Of a stretch of DNA of 64,000 nt, positions 15,392 to 24,586 are shown one piece after another. The stretch is from contig DGAG01000003.1 in assembly GCA_002382325.1 (NCBI GenBank), positions 98,906-162,905 of the forward strand. The letters run 5' to 3'. This DNA comes from Epsilonproteobacteria bacterium UBA4036 (GTDB lineage: Bacteria > Campylobacterota > Campylobacteria > Campylobacterales > Arcobacteraceae). Both the position numbers and the translations under genes were made by a program. The notes beneath the pieces are model-generated. The model was not told where the DNA came from, did not search any database, and saw nothing but the letters and a program-made list of their open reading frames with translations. Numbering within the stretch: position 1 is the first letter of the stretch; every line of letters starts with the position of its first letter.

Positions 15392-17747
15392 TCTTGATTT
15401 ATTAAATTTCAAAAAATATACTGAAAAGAGTTTCAAATTTGATGAAGGCTTAGTTGGAATCATAGGTAAAAATGGAAGTGGAAAATCCACAATTTTTGAA
15501 GCTATATTATTTGCACTTTATGGGGAACTCAAAAACAAAGGTTCAAAGGATCTTATACGGAATTCAAGTGTAAGTGGAAAAGAGCCTGTAAGTGTCTCTT
15601 TAGAATTTGAATTTGATGGACTTACTTACAAAGTAGTGAGAGAATTTAGAGGTAAGGCACTATCAGCTAATGCAAAATTTTATAAAAATGAAGAGCTTAT
15701 CACAACAGGTGCAAAAGAAGTAACAAACTCTATAGTAAAACTTGTAAAGATGAGTAAAGATGCTTTTATGCATACTCTTTTTGCTTCTCAAAAAGAACTA
15801 ACTAGCCTTAGTAACTTAAAGCCTGAAGATAGAAAAAAAATGATACGAAAGCTTTTAGGATTAGAAAAAATTGATGCTATTGAATCAATGCTAATTGAAA
15901 AAAGCAGGGGGCTTAAAAGGGAGATAGATGCTTTTAGAGAGGTATTATTAAGTAGTGATGAGATTGTTGCTAAAGAGAGTGCAATAAAAGTACATAATGA
16001 GAATAAGACACAAATCAATGCTAACTTAACTACAAAATCAAAAGAGTTGGAAACTCAAAAACTAAAAGAGATTGAGGCTAAAAAAGAGTTAGATCTTTTA
16101 CAAAAGACAAAAGAGCATAAAACAAAGTTGCTAAGTGAACTTGAACTAATTAAAAATAGTCTTGAATCTAATAAGCTCCAACAAGCAAAACTATCAACTG
16201 AATTAGTAGAGTTACAGCAAAAACAAAAAGAGCTTGTTGTATTAGAGCCTATAAAAATAGAGTTTGAACAGTTGCAATTAAAACTCAAAGAACAACAGCA
16301 ACTAAAAGAGATACAGCTTAAAAAAGATGGGCTAAATAAAGAACAGACTCAACTTAGAGAACAATATACAAAAGCTAAAAATGATATTGCTGCATTAGAG
16401 CTTGAAGTAAAAGATTATGCAAATCTGCAATTAAAACAACAGCAAATACAAGCAGAAATGACAAAGCTTCAAACGAGTATCAAAGAGCAAGAAGCCCAAA
16501 TAAAAGCTATCAGTTCATCAATATCTGGTGAGCAAAAACTTATCGACATTACAAAAGCTCAGATTGTTCAAATTCAAGATATTGGTAAGGGTTCAAATTG
16601 TCCAACTTGTACACGCCCACTTTTAGAAGAGTATGACAAAGTAATAGCAAATTTATCAAGTACTATTGAGAGTATCCAAAAAGAAAAAATTGATAAACAA
16701 ACTCTTGAATTACTAAAAGTTGAAAGTTCAAAAGGAGCACTTGATAAACAAAAAGAAGAGATAGAAAAACAGCTTCAAGAGATAAATAAACAACTCACAA
16801 TTATTGAAACAAAACAAAAAGACCTTCTCAAAGCAAATAACTATTTTAAAGAAGTAGAAACAAAAGGTATCCAAAACAAAAAAGAGCTTGAGGAGCTTTC
16901 AAAATACTCTTATGATGAAAAACTGTATCAAGATTTGATAGTAAAAGAGCAAACTCTAAAACCAAAATATGATGAATATAAAAAACTTCAAACACTTATC
17001 CAAAGAGTTCCAGTACTTCAAAAAGAGTTAGATGAGATTAAAAAAGCTATTGAGCAAAATTCAACAGCGTTTTCAAACAAAGAAATTGAAATTAAAGCAG
17101 TTGTTTATGATGAAACAAATCATAAGACAAAACTTGATGAGTTTACACTTTTACAAAAGCAAAAAGATGAGTTAGCAACTATTATCAATGATTTTAAAGT
17201 ACAAATCGCATCAATTGATGGAGAAATAAAAACACTTCAATCTGCACTTGATACAAACAAAATACATCAAACTAAATTAGCTACTAAACAACAAGATTTA
17301 AGCGATTATGAAAAGATAAAAATATCTTTGAGTGAATTTAAAACAAAACTAAACTCAAAAGTAGCTCCTAGAATATCTGGGATAGCTTCAACAATGTACT
17401 CTCAAATCACTAAAGGCAAGTATCAACATATAGAAGTGGATAATGACTTTGATTTTTATATATATGATGAAGGACAAAAGTTTCCAATAGATAGATTTAG
17501 TGGTGGTGAAGTTGATTTAGCAAATTTGGTTCTTAGAATTGCAATATCAAAAACATTAGGGGAACTAAATGGTGCTGGAAATATTGGATTTTTAGCATTT
17601 GATGAAGTATTTGGTAGTCAAGATGAAAGTAGAAGAATGGAAATATTAGAAGCATTTCACACAATTAAAGAGCAGTATAGACAGATATTTTTGATATCTC
17701 ATGAGATAGAGATAAAAGAGATGTTTGAGAGAGTTGTAGAAATTTGA
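15378..17747 (+). CDS. sbcC: SbcC/Rad50-like SMC-type ATPase
   Basis: A 789-residue protein. It has Walker A GIIGKNGSGKST (about residues 27-38), two long coiled coils rich in K, E, Q and L, a zinc hook CPTC at residues 408-411, the ABC signature RFSGGEVDL (about 710), and Walker B GFLAFDEVFG (about 735). It is shorter than E. coli SbcC (about 1050), mainly in the coiled coils, and nearer to archaeal Rad50. A GTG start at 15378 is preceded by GAGG at good spacing and overlaps sbcD. It controls the nuclease by ATP-driven clamping on DNA ends. Confidence 0.9.
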   Translation: MILNSLDLLNFKKYTEKSFKFDEGLVGIIGKNGSGKSTIFEAILFALYGELKNKGSKDLIRNSSVSGKEPVSVSLEFEFDGLTYKVVREFRGKALSANAKFYKNEELITTGAKEVTNSIVKLVKMSKDAFMHTLFASQKELTSLSNLKPEDRKKMIRKLLGLEKIDAIESMLIEKSRGLKREIDAFREVLLSSDEIVAKESAIKVHNENKTQINANLTTKSKELETQKLKEIEAKKELDLLQKTKEHKTKLLSELELIKNSLESNKLQQAKLSTELVELQQKQKELVVLEPIKIEFEQLQLKLKEQQQLKEIQLKKDGLNKEQTQLREQYTKAKNDIAALELEVKDYANLQLKQQQIQAEMTKLQTSIKEQEAQIKAISSSISGEQKLIDITKAQIVQIQDIGKGSNCPTCTRPLLEEYDKVIANLSSTIESIQKEKIDKQTLELLKVESSKGALDKQKEEIEKQLQEINKQLTIIETKQKDLLKANNYFKEVETKGIQNKKELEELSKYSYDEKLYQDLIVKEQTLKPKYDEYKKLQTLIQRVPVLQKELDEIKKAIEQNSTAFSNKEIEIKAVVYDETNHKTKLDEFTLLQKQKDELATIINDFKVQIASIDGEIKTLQSALDTNKIHQTKLATKQQDLSDYEKIKISLSEFKTKLNSKVAPRISGIASTMYSQITKGKYQHIEVDNDFDFYIYDEGQKFPIDRFSGGEVDLANLVLRIAISKTLGELNGAGNIGFLAFDEVFGSQDESRRMEILEAFHTIKEQYRQIFLISHEIEIKEMFERVVEI

Positions 17748-17763
17748 TATTTAGGAGATTTGT

Positions 17764-19842
17764 GTGTATTTAAAAAGTTTACAATTGAAAAACTTCAGGA
17801 AATTTGGAACTAAAAATAATTTAATTGAATTTGTTGATTCTAAAGATAGTTTAATAATACAAGATGATATCAATGTTGCAAAAGCAACAAGTTTGGTAGT
17901 AGGAAAAAACAACGCTGGAAAAACAACAATAGTGACAGCACTTTATAAGATTGTAAATAATCAAAAGTTCAAGGCTAATGATTTTAATTATATATATTTG
18001 AGTAGATTATTGAATACATATAAAAAAAATCATTATATCGTACAACCAAGTTTAAATTTTGAAATTAAAATAGGTATTGATGAAAGAAACCATGATGATT
18101 TAGTTAATAATTTTGTTCCATTTATGCAATTAGGAGATAGCCAATCTCAAACGGGAGAAAAAGATTTTACTATTGTTGCAAAATATGAACTAAAAAATGA
18201 TGTAGAATTTATTAATACTGTAAAAAATTTAATTTTAAATAATCAAGAGAATGACAATATCCTTTTTAATAAATTTTTATCTATTTTTGATACAGATGAT
18301 TTGTTTGAGCTTAATTATTATAATTCAAATAATGATCTAATTAATACAAATTTTAATATTAAGAATTTAATCCATATAGTACTCATTAAGCCAAATGAAA
18401 ATCATGGTGAAAAAGACTTATCAAAAATATTTTCTCAGATAATGAAATATAAATATGAGCAAAATGGTAATCCAAATACTGAAACTTTTAGAAATCAAAT
18501 CGAAACATTTAACTCTAATATATCACAGAATATTGAGCTTAGTTTTACAAATGGACTAAACCAAGTAATTGGAAAACTTCATGATAAAAACACATTGCAA
18601 GTCTTTTTGAGTTCAAATTTAAGTTTTGAACAGTTGCTAAATCAATTAGTTCGGTATCAATATAAAGAAAATGATTTATATATTCCAGAGAATCAATTTG
18701 GTTTGGGCTATAGAAATTTAATGCGTATTATAGGAGAATTAATTGATTATGTTGAACAATATCCAGATGGGGATAAACATAGTAGATTAAATCTTATTTG
18801 CATCGAAGAGCCTGAAGTTTTTATGCATCCTCAAATGCAAGAACTTTTTATTAATCATATTAATGAGGCAATTAATACATTGCTTGGAAGTAGTGCAAAA
18901 AAATTAAATAGTCAGCTTATAATTTCAACACATTCAGCACATATTCTAAATAGTAAAATTCATACGAGTGATTCATTGAATAACATCAACTATGTTTATG
19001 AGAAAAATAATTTATCAAATGTAGTAAATCTCAAAGACTCACAGATGATTTCAAGTGAAAAAAATAGTGATGAGAGTGATGAAGATAAAAAAATAAGAAC
19101 TAAAGAAGAGTTAAGTTTCATCAAAAAACATATTAAGTTTAAAGCATCTGAACTCTTTTTTGCTGATGCAATTATTTTTGTAGAAGGAATTACAGAGGAA
19201 TTATTATTAAAGTATTATTTGAGCATTGATAAACAGCTTAATAAAAAATATATCACAATATTCAATATTAACGGAGCACATGGATTAGTGTATCATCATT
19301 TAATTAAGCTATTAACTGTACCAACTATAGTCATTACAGATTTGGATATAAAAAGAGAAAAACCAGAAAAAGAAAGTTTTATGCAAATGAATAGTTTGCA
19401 AAATCGAACTACAACGAATAAAACAATAGCAAAATATAATCTAACAAATGATATTGCTTTATTAAGCACTTCTTATTTTAAAGATAATAATTTATACATT
19501 GCATTTCAAGGCGATAAAATAGAAGATGTGTATGCAACAAGTTTAGAAGAAGCATTGATTCTTTCCAATTACGCTAACGATATTTTAAACACGACCATAC
19601 AAAAAGTTAAACCAGAAATATATCAAGAAATATTGGCAGATTCTGCCCTAAGAACAAATTTAATTCAGAATTCTTACAAACTACAAAGAAAACTATCTGA
19701 TAGCAAAAGTGATTTTGCTAATGAGCTTTTATATCAGCTTAGTATTAATGACGAAGATCATTTACCAGAGTTGCCAAAGTATATAAAAGATGCTTTAGAA
19801 TGGTTAAAAACTGAACTAGGTTTTACTCAGGATGAGGAGTAA
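17764..19842 (+). CDS. OLD-family ATPase/TOPRIM nuclease, Gabija GajA-like
   Basis: A 692-residue protein. The N-terminal ABC-type ATPase has Walker A VVGKNNAGKTT (about residues 45-55) and a signature/Walker B region IEEPEVFMHPQ (about 345). A C-terminal TOPRIM domain has the glutamate motif IIFVEGITEE (about 470) and a DxD-like ITDLD (about 523). This is the OLD nuclease layout. With the UvrD-like helicase gene 3 nt downstream, it matches class 2 OLD / Gabija pairs (GajA nicks DNA in a nucleotide-sensitive way). It is longer than the Bacillus GajA (about 578), so call it Gabija-like rather than typical. GTG start with AGGAG 7-8 nt upstream. Confidence 0.85.
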   Translation: MYLKSLQLKNFRKFGTKNNLIEFVDSKDSLIIQDDINVAKATSLVVGKNNAGKTTIVTALYKIVNNQKFKANDFNYIYLSRLLNTYKKNHYIVQPSLNFEIKIGIDERNHDDLVNNFVPFMQLGDSQSQTGEKDFTIVAKYELKNDVEFINTVKNLILNNQENDNILFNKFLSIFDTDDLFELNYYNSNNDLINTNFNIKNLIHIVLIKPNENHGEKDLSKIFSQIMKYKYEQNGNPNTETFRNQIETFNSNISQNIELSFTNGLNQVIGKLHDKNTLQVFLSSNLSFEQLLNQLVRYQYKENDLYIPENQFGLGYRNLMRIIGELIDYVEQYPDGDKHSRLNLICIEEPEVFMHPQMQELFINHINEAINTLLGSSAKKLNSQLIISTHSAHILNSKIHTSDSLNNINYVYEKNNLSNVVNLKDSQMISSEKNSDESDEDKKIRTKEELSFIKKHIKFKASELFFADAIIFVEGITEELLLKYYLSIDKQLNKKYITIFNINGAHGLVYHHLIKLLTVPTIVITDLDIKREKPEKESFMQMNSLQNRTTTNKTIAKYNLTNDIALLSTSYFKDNNLYIAFQGDKIEDVYATSLEEALILSNYANDILNTTIQKVKPEIYQEILADSALRTNLIQNSYKLQRKLSDSKSDFANELLYQLSINDEDHLPELPKYIKDALEWLKTELGFTQDEE

Positions 19843-19845
19843 AAT

Positions 19846-21873
19846 ATGTGTTTAAAAACTCCATCAGCAGAACTACTCGAAGAAGAGAAACAGATACAAG
19901 TAGCAATTAATAACTATATTGATGAATTTAGACATATAAAATTTAATGCTGGAGCTGGAGCAGGGAAAACTCATGCACTCAAAGAAAGTTTACTTTATAT
20001 AGTTAATAAACATGGTAACAAGTTGAAATATCACAACCAGCAAATTTTATGTATTACCTATACTAATGTAGCTACAAATGAAATAAAAGAGCGTATAGGA
20101 AATTCTTCATTGGTAAAAGTATCTACAATTCATGAAAGGATTTGGGAACTTATAAAAGATTATCAAAAAGAATTAGTGCAAATTCATCAGGAAAAAGTAT
20201 CAAATGAGTTAATCGAAATACAAGCTGCATTAAACAATCCAGATAATACCAAATATCAGAAATTTCAGAGCTTAGATGAGGCTGGACAAGAAACATTAAA
20301 ACAAAGTTTACTAGACAACAGAGAATTATATTATAGAAATAAAGATAAAAATGCAGCCACATTCAAAACTGCTTTTAATTCAATAGTCGATAATAATTTG
20401 ATGTCAAATGTTGGGCAGTTTAAAGATATTATCAAGGCAATTTATAAGATTGAGAATTTTCAAATTTGTTTAGGGAAAATAGTTACAAGTGAATATAAAT
20501 CTGTAGTTTATGACAGCAAGCAAAATAATGATAGTTTACACAGAATGAAAATAAGTCATGATACATTGCTTGAGTATGGTTTAAAAATTGTAGATAGATA
20601 TGACACTTTAAAAAAGATTATAATCAATAAATTTCCATATATTTTAGTAGATGAGTATCAAGATACAGCAGAAAATGTTATTAAAATAATAAATTCATTA
20701 TCTATGTATTCAGAGCAGATAAATTTTAATTTATTTATCGGATACTTTGGAGATACGGCACAAAATATTTATGATACAGGTGTAGGAAGCAATATTGATG
20801 AGATTCATCCTAATTTAGTTCCAGTCGATAAACGGTTCAATCGCCGTTCAGCAAAACAAGTTATAGAAGTAATTAATAAGATAAGAGATGACCGTATTGT
20901 ACAAACCTCCATTTATGAAGATGATGATTGTGGAAGTGTTGAGTTTTATCAAGGTAGTGCGGATAACATTAATAATTTCATTATACAATGCACAGAAGAT
21001 TTAAATATCAGTGATACTAATAAACTGCACTGTTTTGTACTTAAAAATGAGTTGGTTGCAAAATATAATGGATTTGAAAATATTTACGACTCATTTAAGC
21101 ATACAAGTTTATATAGTGGACTAAATTACTCAGCTCTTAATACTGAATTGGTAACTTATGATATTACCAAACTCGGTGATGTACAAAATATGATTTATAA
21201 AATTATTGAGTTACAGCAATCTTTGGTTAATCCAAAAACTCCAATATCTGACATATTAAACGAAAAAATCTATGAAGGTTGTAACTTTAAAGAATTATTT
21301 GATTTGATAGAACTTTTAAAATCTATTTCTGGCAATACTTTAAAAGACTATATTGAGTCTATATTTAATAACTATGAAGAAAGTGAAACAAAAGGCTATA
21401 AGAAAAAAGTAGAAGATATTTTCAAAGAAATAGACATATATTCCTTTGAAAATATGGTTTCTTATATGCTAGAAAAGCTTTATAGAGATATTGATGATGA
21501 GCAACTTGATGATGCTAAAAATAAGATAGATATTTTGTTATCTATTAATATCACTGAATATATTAAATGGTTTGAATTTGTAAATAGAGTTGAAAAACAA
21601 GATGTTATTTATCATACATATCATGCTACAAAAGGACTTGAGTTTGATAATGTATTAGTTATTATGGAAAATAGATTTGGTAGAGAGAATATATTTTCTA
21701 ATTTTTTTGGCAATCCTAATGCTGGTGATGAAAATACAAAAAACTTATTATATGTTGCTTGTTCTAGAGCAAGGAAAAATCTAAGAATTTTTTATCTTAA
21801 TGATGTGTCAAGTTTCAGAACAGGAATTGAATCAATCTTTGGTGAAATACATCAAGTTAACGATAATGTATAA
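19846..21873 (+). CDS. UvrD/PcrA-type superfamily 1 helicase, Gabija GajB-like
   Basis: A 675-residue SF1A helicase. Motifs in order: Walker A NAGAGAGKTHA (about residue 37), Ia ITYTNVATNEIKERI (about 70), II ILVDEYQDTAE (about 267), III YFGDTAQNIYD (about 300), V YHATKGLEFDNVLV (about 590), and VI LLYVACSRARKN (about 640). It follows the OLD nuclease by 3 nt with GAGGAGT as ribosome site. In Gabija systems GajB senses DNA ends and helps GajA. This protein is larger than the Bacillus GajB (about 494), with an extra helical insertion at about residues 95-200. Confidence 0.88.
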   Translation: MCLKTPSAELLEEEKQIQVAINNYIDEFRHIKFNAGAGAGKTHALKESLLYIVNKHGNKLKYHNQQILCITYTNVATNEIKERIGNSSLVKVSTIHERIWELIKDYQKELVQIHQEKVSNELIEIQAALNNPDNTKYQKFQSLDEAGQETLKQSLLDNRELYYRNKDKNAATFKTAFNSIVDNNLMSNVGQFKDIIKAIYKIENFQICLGKIVTSEYKSVVYDSKQNNDSLHRMKISHDTLLEYGLKIVDRYDTLKKIIINKFPYILVDEYQDTAENVIKIINSLSMYSEQINFNLFIGYFGDTAQNIYDTGVGSNIDEIHPNLVPVDKRFNRRSAKQVIEVINKIRDDRIVQTSIYEDDDCGSVEFYQGSADNINNFIIQCTEDLNISDTNKLHCFVLKNELVAKYNGFENIYDSFKHTSLYSGLNYSALNTELVTYDITKLGDVQNMIYKIIELQQSLVNPKTPISDILNEKIYEGCNFKELFDLIELLKSISGNTLKDYIESIFNNYEESETKGYKKKVEDIFKEIDIYSFENMVSYMLEKLYRDIDDEQLDDAKNKIDILLSINITEYIKWFEFVNRVEKQDVIYHTYHATKGLEFDNVLVIMENRFGRENIFSNFFGNPNAGDENTKNLLYVACSRARKNLRIFYLNDVSSFRTGIESIFGEIHQVNDNV

Positions 21874-21883
21874 GGACATCTAG

Positions 21884-22960
21884 ATGATAAAAATTGATGA
21901 ACTAATAGCACATTACAATTTACATGGTAGTTCAGGAAAAGATATAGATTTTATTCTTAAACTTTTGCTATTTACACTAAAAGATTCTCAACGAGATTAT
22001 AAAATTGTTTTTAATATGATTACTCAGAATCCATTCTTATGGCAAAAGTTAGCAGTGCATGCAAATAATATTTTTGAAAAAGAAGACATGTTAATTGCAG
22101 AATATGAGCCATGTAGTGAGTATCCATTCTATAGAGTATATTCATACAATTATAAAGAAACAGGTGCTTTATCATTAGAAGCTTTTTCTTCACTATTAAA
22201 GAAAGAAATAAAAACTGAAGATAGTCAAAAATTATATTATAGATACAATAATTCAAAATTAACTCATAAATACATTGATTGGGAAGAAGCTCTCAATAAT
22301 CAATTTGCTCCATTAATTGATATATCAAATGGAAGAATAGATAATACAAAAATTAAACAAACTATTATTTTACATAGACAACCTTTAGGATGTGTTGTTT
22401 GTGGAGGGAACGCAACAAGTTATATAAGTACAATTTTGATGTATAAAGATGCGATATTTATAATTGCTAATACTTGCGATAAACATCAAGAACTAGCAAA
22501 AGAAAATCCTTGTTTTCTTCATTTTCTTTCAAATTTATTCCAAATGGGCATAAATCTTTCAGATATTGTTATGAAAGAAAAAATAGAGCATGAAGTTATT
22601 GAACTAATAGAACAAGAAATCAAGGAAGAATTAAATTGTAGTAGCAAAAGTATATATATTCAATCAAAAAATGAATATGTTTTAACATTTGAAAGAATAT
22701 CAGGTATCAAAATTATTTTTAGATTGCATACTCTTATGGATTATGGTTATATGGTTAACAAACCAAATGGTGAAGCTTTTCAAAGAATTGATTCAGCACC
22801 AGATCATAAAAATATTAAATTTTTCCCTGACCACTTACATAGAACTATTCAGAAAGGTAAGAAGCCTGATGTCGAATCAAGTTATACTTTTGGTTTTCCA
22901 TTGTTAGATTTACCTGCAATAAAAAAGATGGTTATTAAACTTGAAAAAGATTTGCTATGA
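21884..22960 (+). CDS. Unrecognised zinc-site protein with TumE-like C-terminal segment
   Basis: A 358-residue protein I cannot assign to a named family as a whole. Residues 1-150 are helical and featureless. A likely zinc site follows: C170 and C173 (CVVCGG), then C198 and H201 (CDKH). The C-terminal part (about residues 270-345: GYMVNKPNGEAFQRIDSAPD, then FFPDHLH, then KKPDVESS) resembles the core of DUF6516/TumE toxin-type proteins, with their R-D-x-A-P-x-H and FP-x-H-x-H words. It starts 10 nt after the helicase gene (AAGGA site) and its stop overlaps the next gene (ATGA). It is plausibly a sensor or effector of the operon; this is inference. Confidence 0.6.
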   Translation: MIKIDELIAHYNLHGSSGKDIDFILKLLLFTLKDSQRDYKIVFNMITQNPFLWQKLAVHANNIFEKEDMLIAEYEPCSEYPFYRVYSYNYKETGALSLEAFSSLLKKEIKTEDSQKLYYRYNNSKLTHKYIDWEEALNNQFAPLIDISNGRIDNTKIKQTIILHRQPLGCVVCGGNATSYISTILMYKDAIFIIANTCDKHQELAKENPCFLHFLSNLFQMGINLSDIVMKEKIEHEVIELIEQEIKEELNCSSKSIYIQSKNEYVLTFERISGIKIIFRLHTLMDYGYMVNKPNGEAFQRIDSAPDHKNIKFFPDHLHRTIQKGKKPDVESSYTFGFPLLDLPAIKKMVIKLEKDLL

Positions 22961-24435
22961 ACTTATCTAAATCCCTCTACACTACTGGTATCCAATGTTC
23001 AAAAGCCCTATGGCTTAAAAAATATAAATCAGAAGTTTTATCACCTGCTGATGAATCAGCAGAGAGCAGATTTAAAACAGGACATACTGTTGGAGAGTTA
23101 GCTTGTGATTTATTTCCAAATGGAGTAAAAGTAGATTTTAATCCAAATCTTGAGCAGATGGTAAAAGAGACTAATAAACTTTTTGATAATGGTGTATCAG
23201 TTATCTATGAAGCTGCTTTTAGTTTTGAAAATACTCTTGTTATCGTAGATATTTTTGAAATTGATAGCGATGGCGTTTCAATCTATGAAGTAAAAAGCTC
23301 CACTTCATTAAAAGATATTTATCTACATGATGTTTCTATCCAATATTACACTTTACAAAATCTTGGATACAAAATAAAAAGTGCCAATGTAGTTTATCTC
23401 AATAGTAACTATGTAAGAGTTGATGAACTTGATATCAAAGAGCTGTTTGTTGTTGAAGATGTTACAGAAACTATAAAATTACTTCAAGAAGCAGTTCCAA
23501 CAAATTTACAAATATTTCAAACTTACTTAGCCAATAAAGAAAATGAACCAAACATAGATATTGGAAAACATTGTAAAAATCCTTATGAATGTTTGGCACT
23601 TGATTATTGTTGGAGAGTGCAAAGGAATATACCCTCTTATTCAATTTTCAATATTTTTAATCTTGGAAGCAAAAAACAAATAGAGCTTTACTCTCAAGGG
23701 ATAATTGATGTTGATGATATTCCCGATGATTTTGACCTCACTGCTAACCAAAAAGCAGCAGTTGATAACTATAAATCAAAACAAACCTATATAGATAAAA
23801 CATCAATCAAAGAGTTTCTAAAAACTCTAACATATCCAATTTATCACTTAGACTTTGAAACATTTCAACAAGCAATTCCTGAGTTTAAAGGCTTATCTCC
23901 CTATGAGCAGATTCCTTTTCAGTATTCATTGCATATTGAGTATGAAGATGGAAGATTAGAACATAAAGAGTTCTTAGCTGAAGATGGAGCTGATCCACGA
24001 TATGAACTCTTAAAAAGCTTGGTAGAAAATATTCCTTCAAATACAACTGTTTTGGCATATAACATGAGTTTTGAAAAAGGTGTGATTAAAAAGTTGGCTA
24101 ATCTCTATGGAGAGTTTACCTATGATCTAATGATCATGCACGATAATATGCAAGATTTGATGGTTCCTTTTCAAAAGAAGTGGTACGTAACTCCTTCAAT
24201 GAAAGGAAGCTACTCTATTAAGTATGTTTTACCTGCTTTGGTGCCTGAAATGGAAAAAGCCTATAAAAATTTGGATTTAATCCATAATGGTGGAGAAGCT
24301 ATGAATGCTTATGCAAATATGAGCAATCTTTCTTATGAAGAGAAAATGGCTTATAGAAAGGCATTGTTAGAGTATTGTAAACTTGATACTTTAGCGATGG
24401 TCGAGGTTTTAAATGGTTTAAAAAATACGATATAA
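22957..24435 (+). CDS. DUF2779-type protein: Cas4-like iron-sulfur nuclease fused to exonuclease fold
   Basis: A 492-residue protein. The N-terminal half is a RecB/Cas4-like PD-(D/E)XK nuclease: IYEVKSST is the E-x-K motif and VSIQYYTL the Q-x-x-x-Y motif. Cysteines C14, C206, C212 and C218 are placed as in Cas4/AddB 4Fe-4S clusters (one N-terminal, three C-terminal). The C-terminal half has an RNase H-like exonuclease pattern: HLDFETF (D299, E301), AYNMSFEKG, and EYCKLDTLAM. This whole layout is the DUF2779 family, whose cellular role is little known. Overlap of 4 nt with the preceding gene shows it belongs to the operon. Both nuclease motifs look intact. Confidence 0.82.
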   Translation: MNLSKSLYTTGIQCSKALWLKKYKSEVLSPADESAESRFKTGHTVGELACDLFPNGVKVDFNPNLEQMVKETNKLFDNGVSVIYEAAFSFENTLVIVDIFEIDSDGVSIYEVKSSTSLKDIYLHDVSIQYYTLQNLGYKIKSANVVYLNSNYVRVDELDIKELFVVEDVTETIKLLQEAVPTNLQIFQTYLANKENEPNIDIGKHCKNPYECLALDYCWRVQRNIPSYSIFNIFNLGSKKQIELYSQGIIDVDDIPDDFDLTANQKAAVDNYKSKQTYIDKTSIKEFLKTLTYPIYHLDFETFQQAIPEFKGLSPYEQIPFQYSLHIEYEDGRLEHKEFLAEDGADPRYELLKSLVENIPSNTTVLAYNMSFEKGVIKKLANLYGEFTYDLMIMHDNMQDLMVPFQKKWYVTPSMKGSYSIKYVLPALVPEMEKAYKNLDLIHNGGEAMNAYANMSNLSYEEKMAYRKALLEYCKLDTLAMVEVLNGLKNTI

Positions 24436-24502
24436 AATTAATAAAAAAGTATAAAATTAAGCACATTTTAACATTTTCTTAATTATAATTTCACCCTATT
24501 AA

Positions 24503-24579
24503 GCGGGAGTAGCTCAGTTGGCTAGAGCTTCTGCCTTCCAAGCAGATTGTCGCGAGTTCGAGTCTCGTCTCCCGCTCCA
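24503..24579 (+). tRNA. tRNA-Gly (anticodon TCC), copy 1
   Basis: A full cloverleaf with encoded CCA. Acceptor GCGGGAG pairs with CTCCCGC, and the anticodon arm CTGCC-TTCCAAG-CAG gives anticodon TCC. A perfect TATAAT at 24484-24489 provides its own promoter. It is identical over 79 bp to the copy at 25913. It lies between the DUF2779 gene and the integrase. Confidence 0.95.
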
Positions 24580-24586
24580 CTTAAAT

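Noticed and set aside
22957..24435. Cas4 as part of a CRISPR adaptation module
   Set aside because: C-terminal exonuclease fold makes it DUF2779-type and no cas1, cas2 or array is present in the window.
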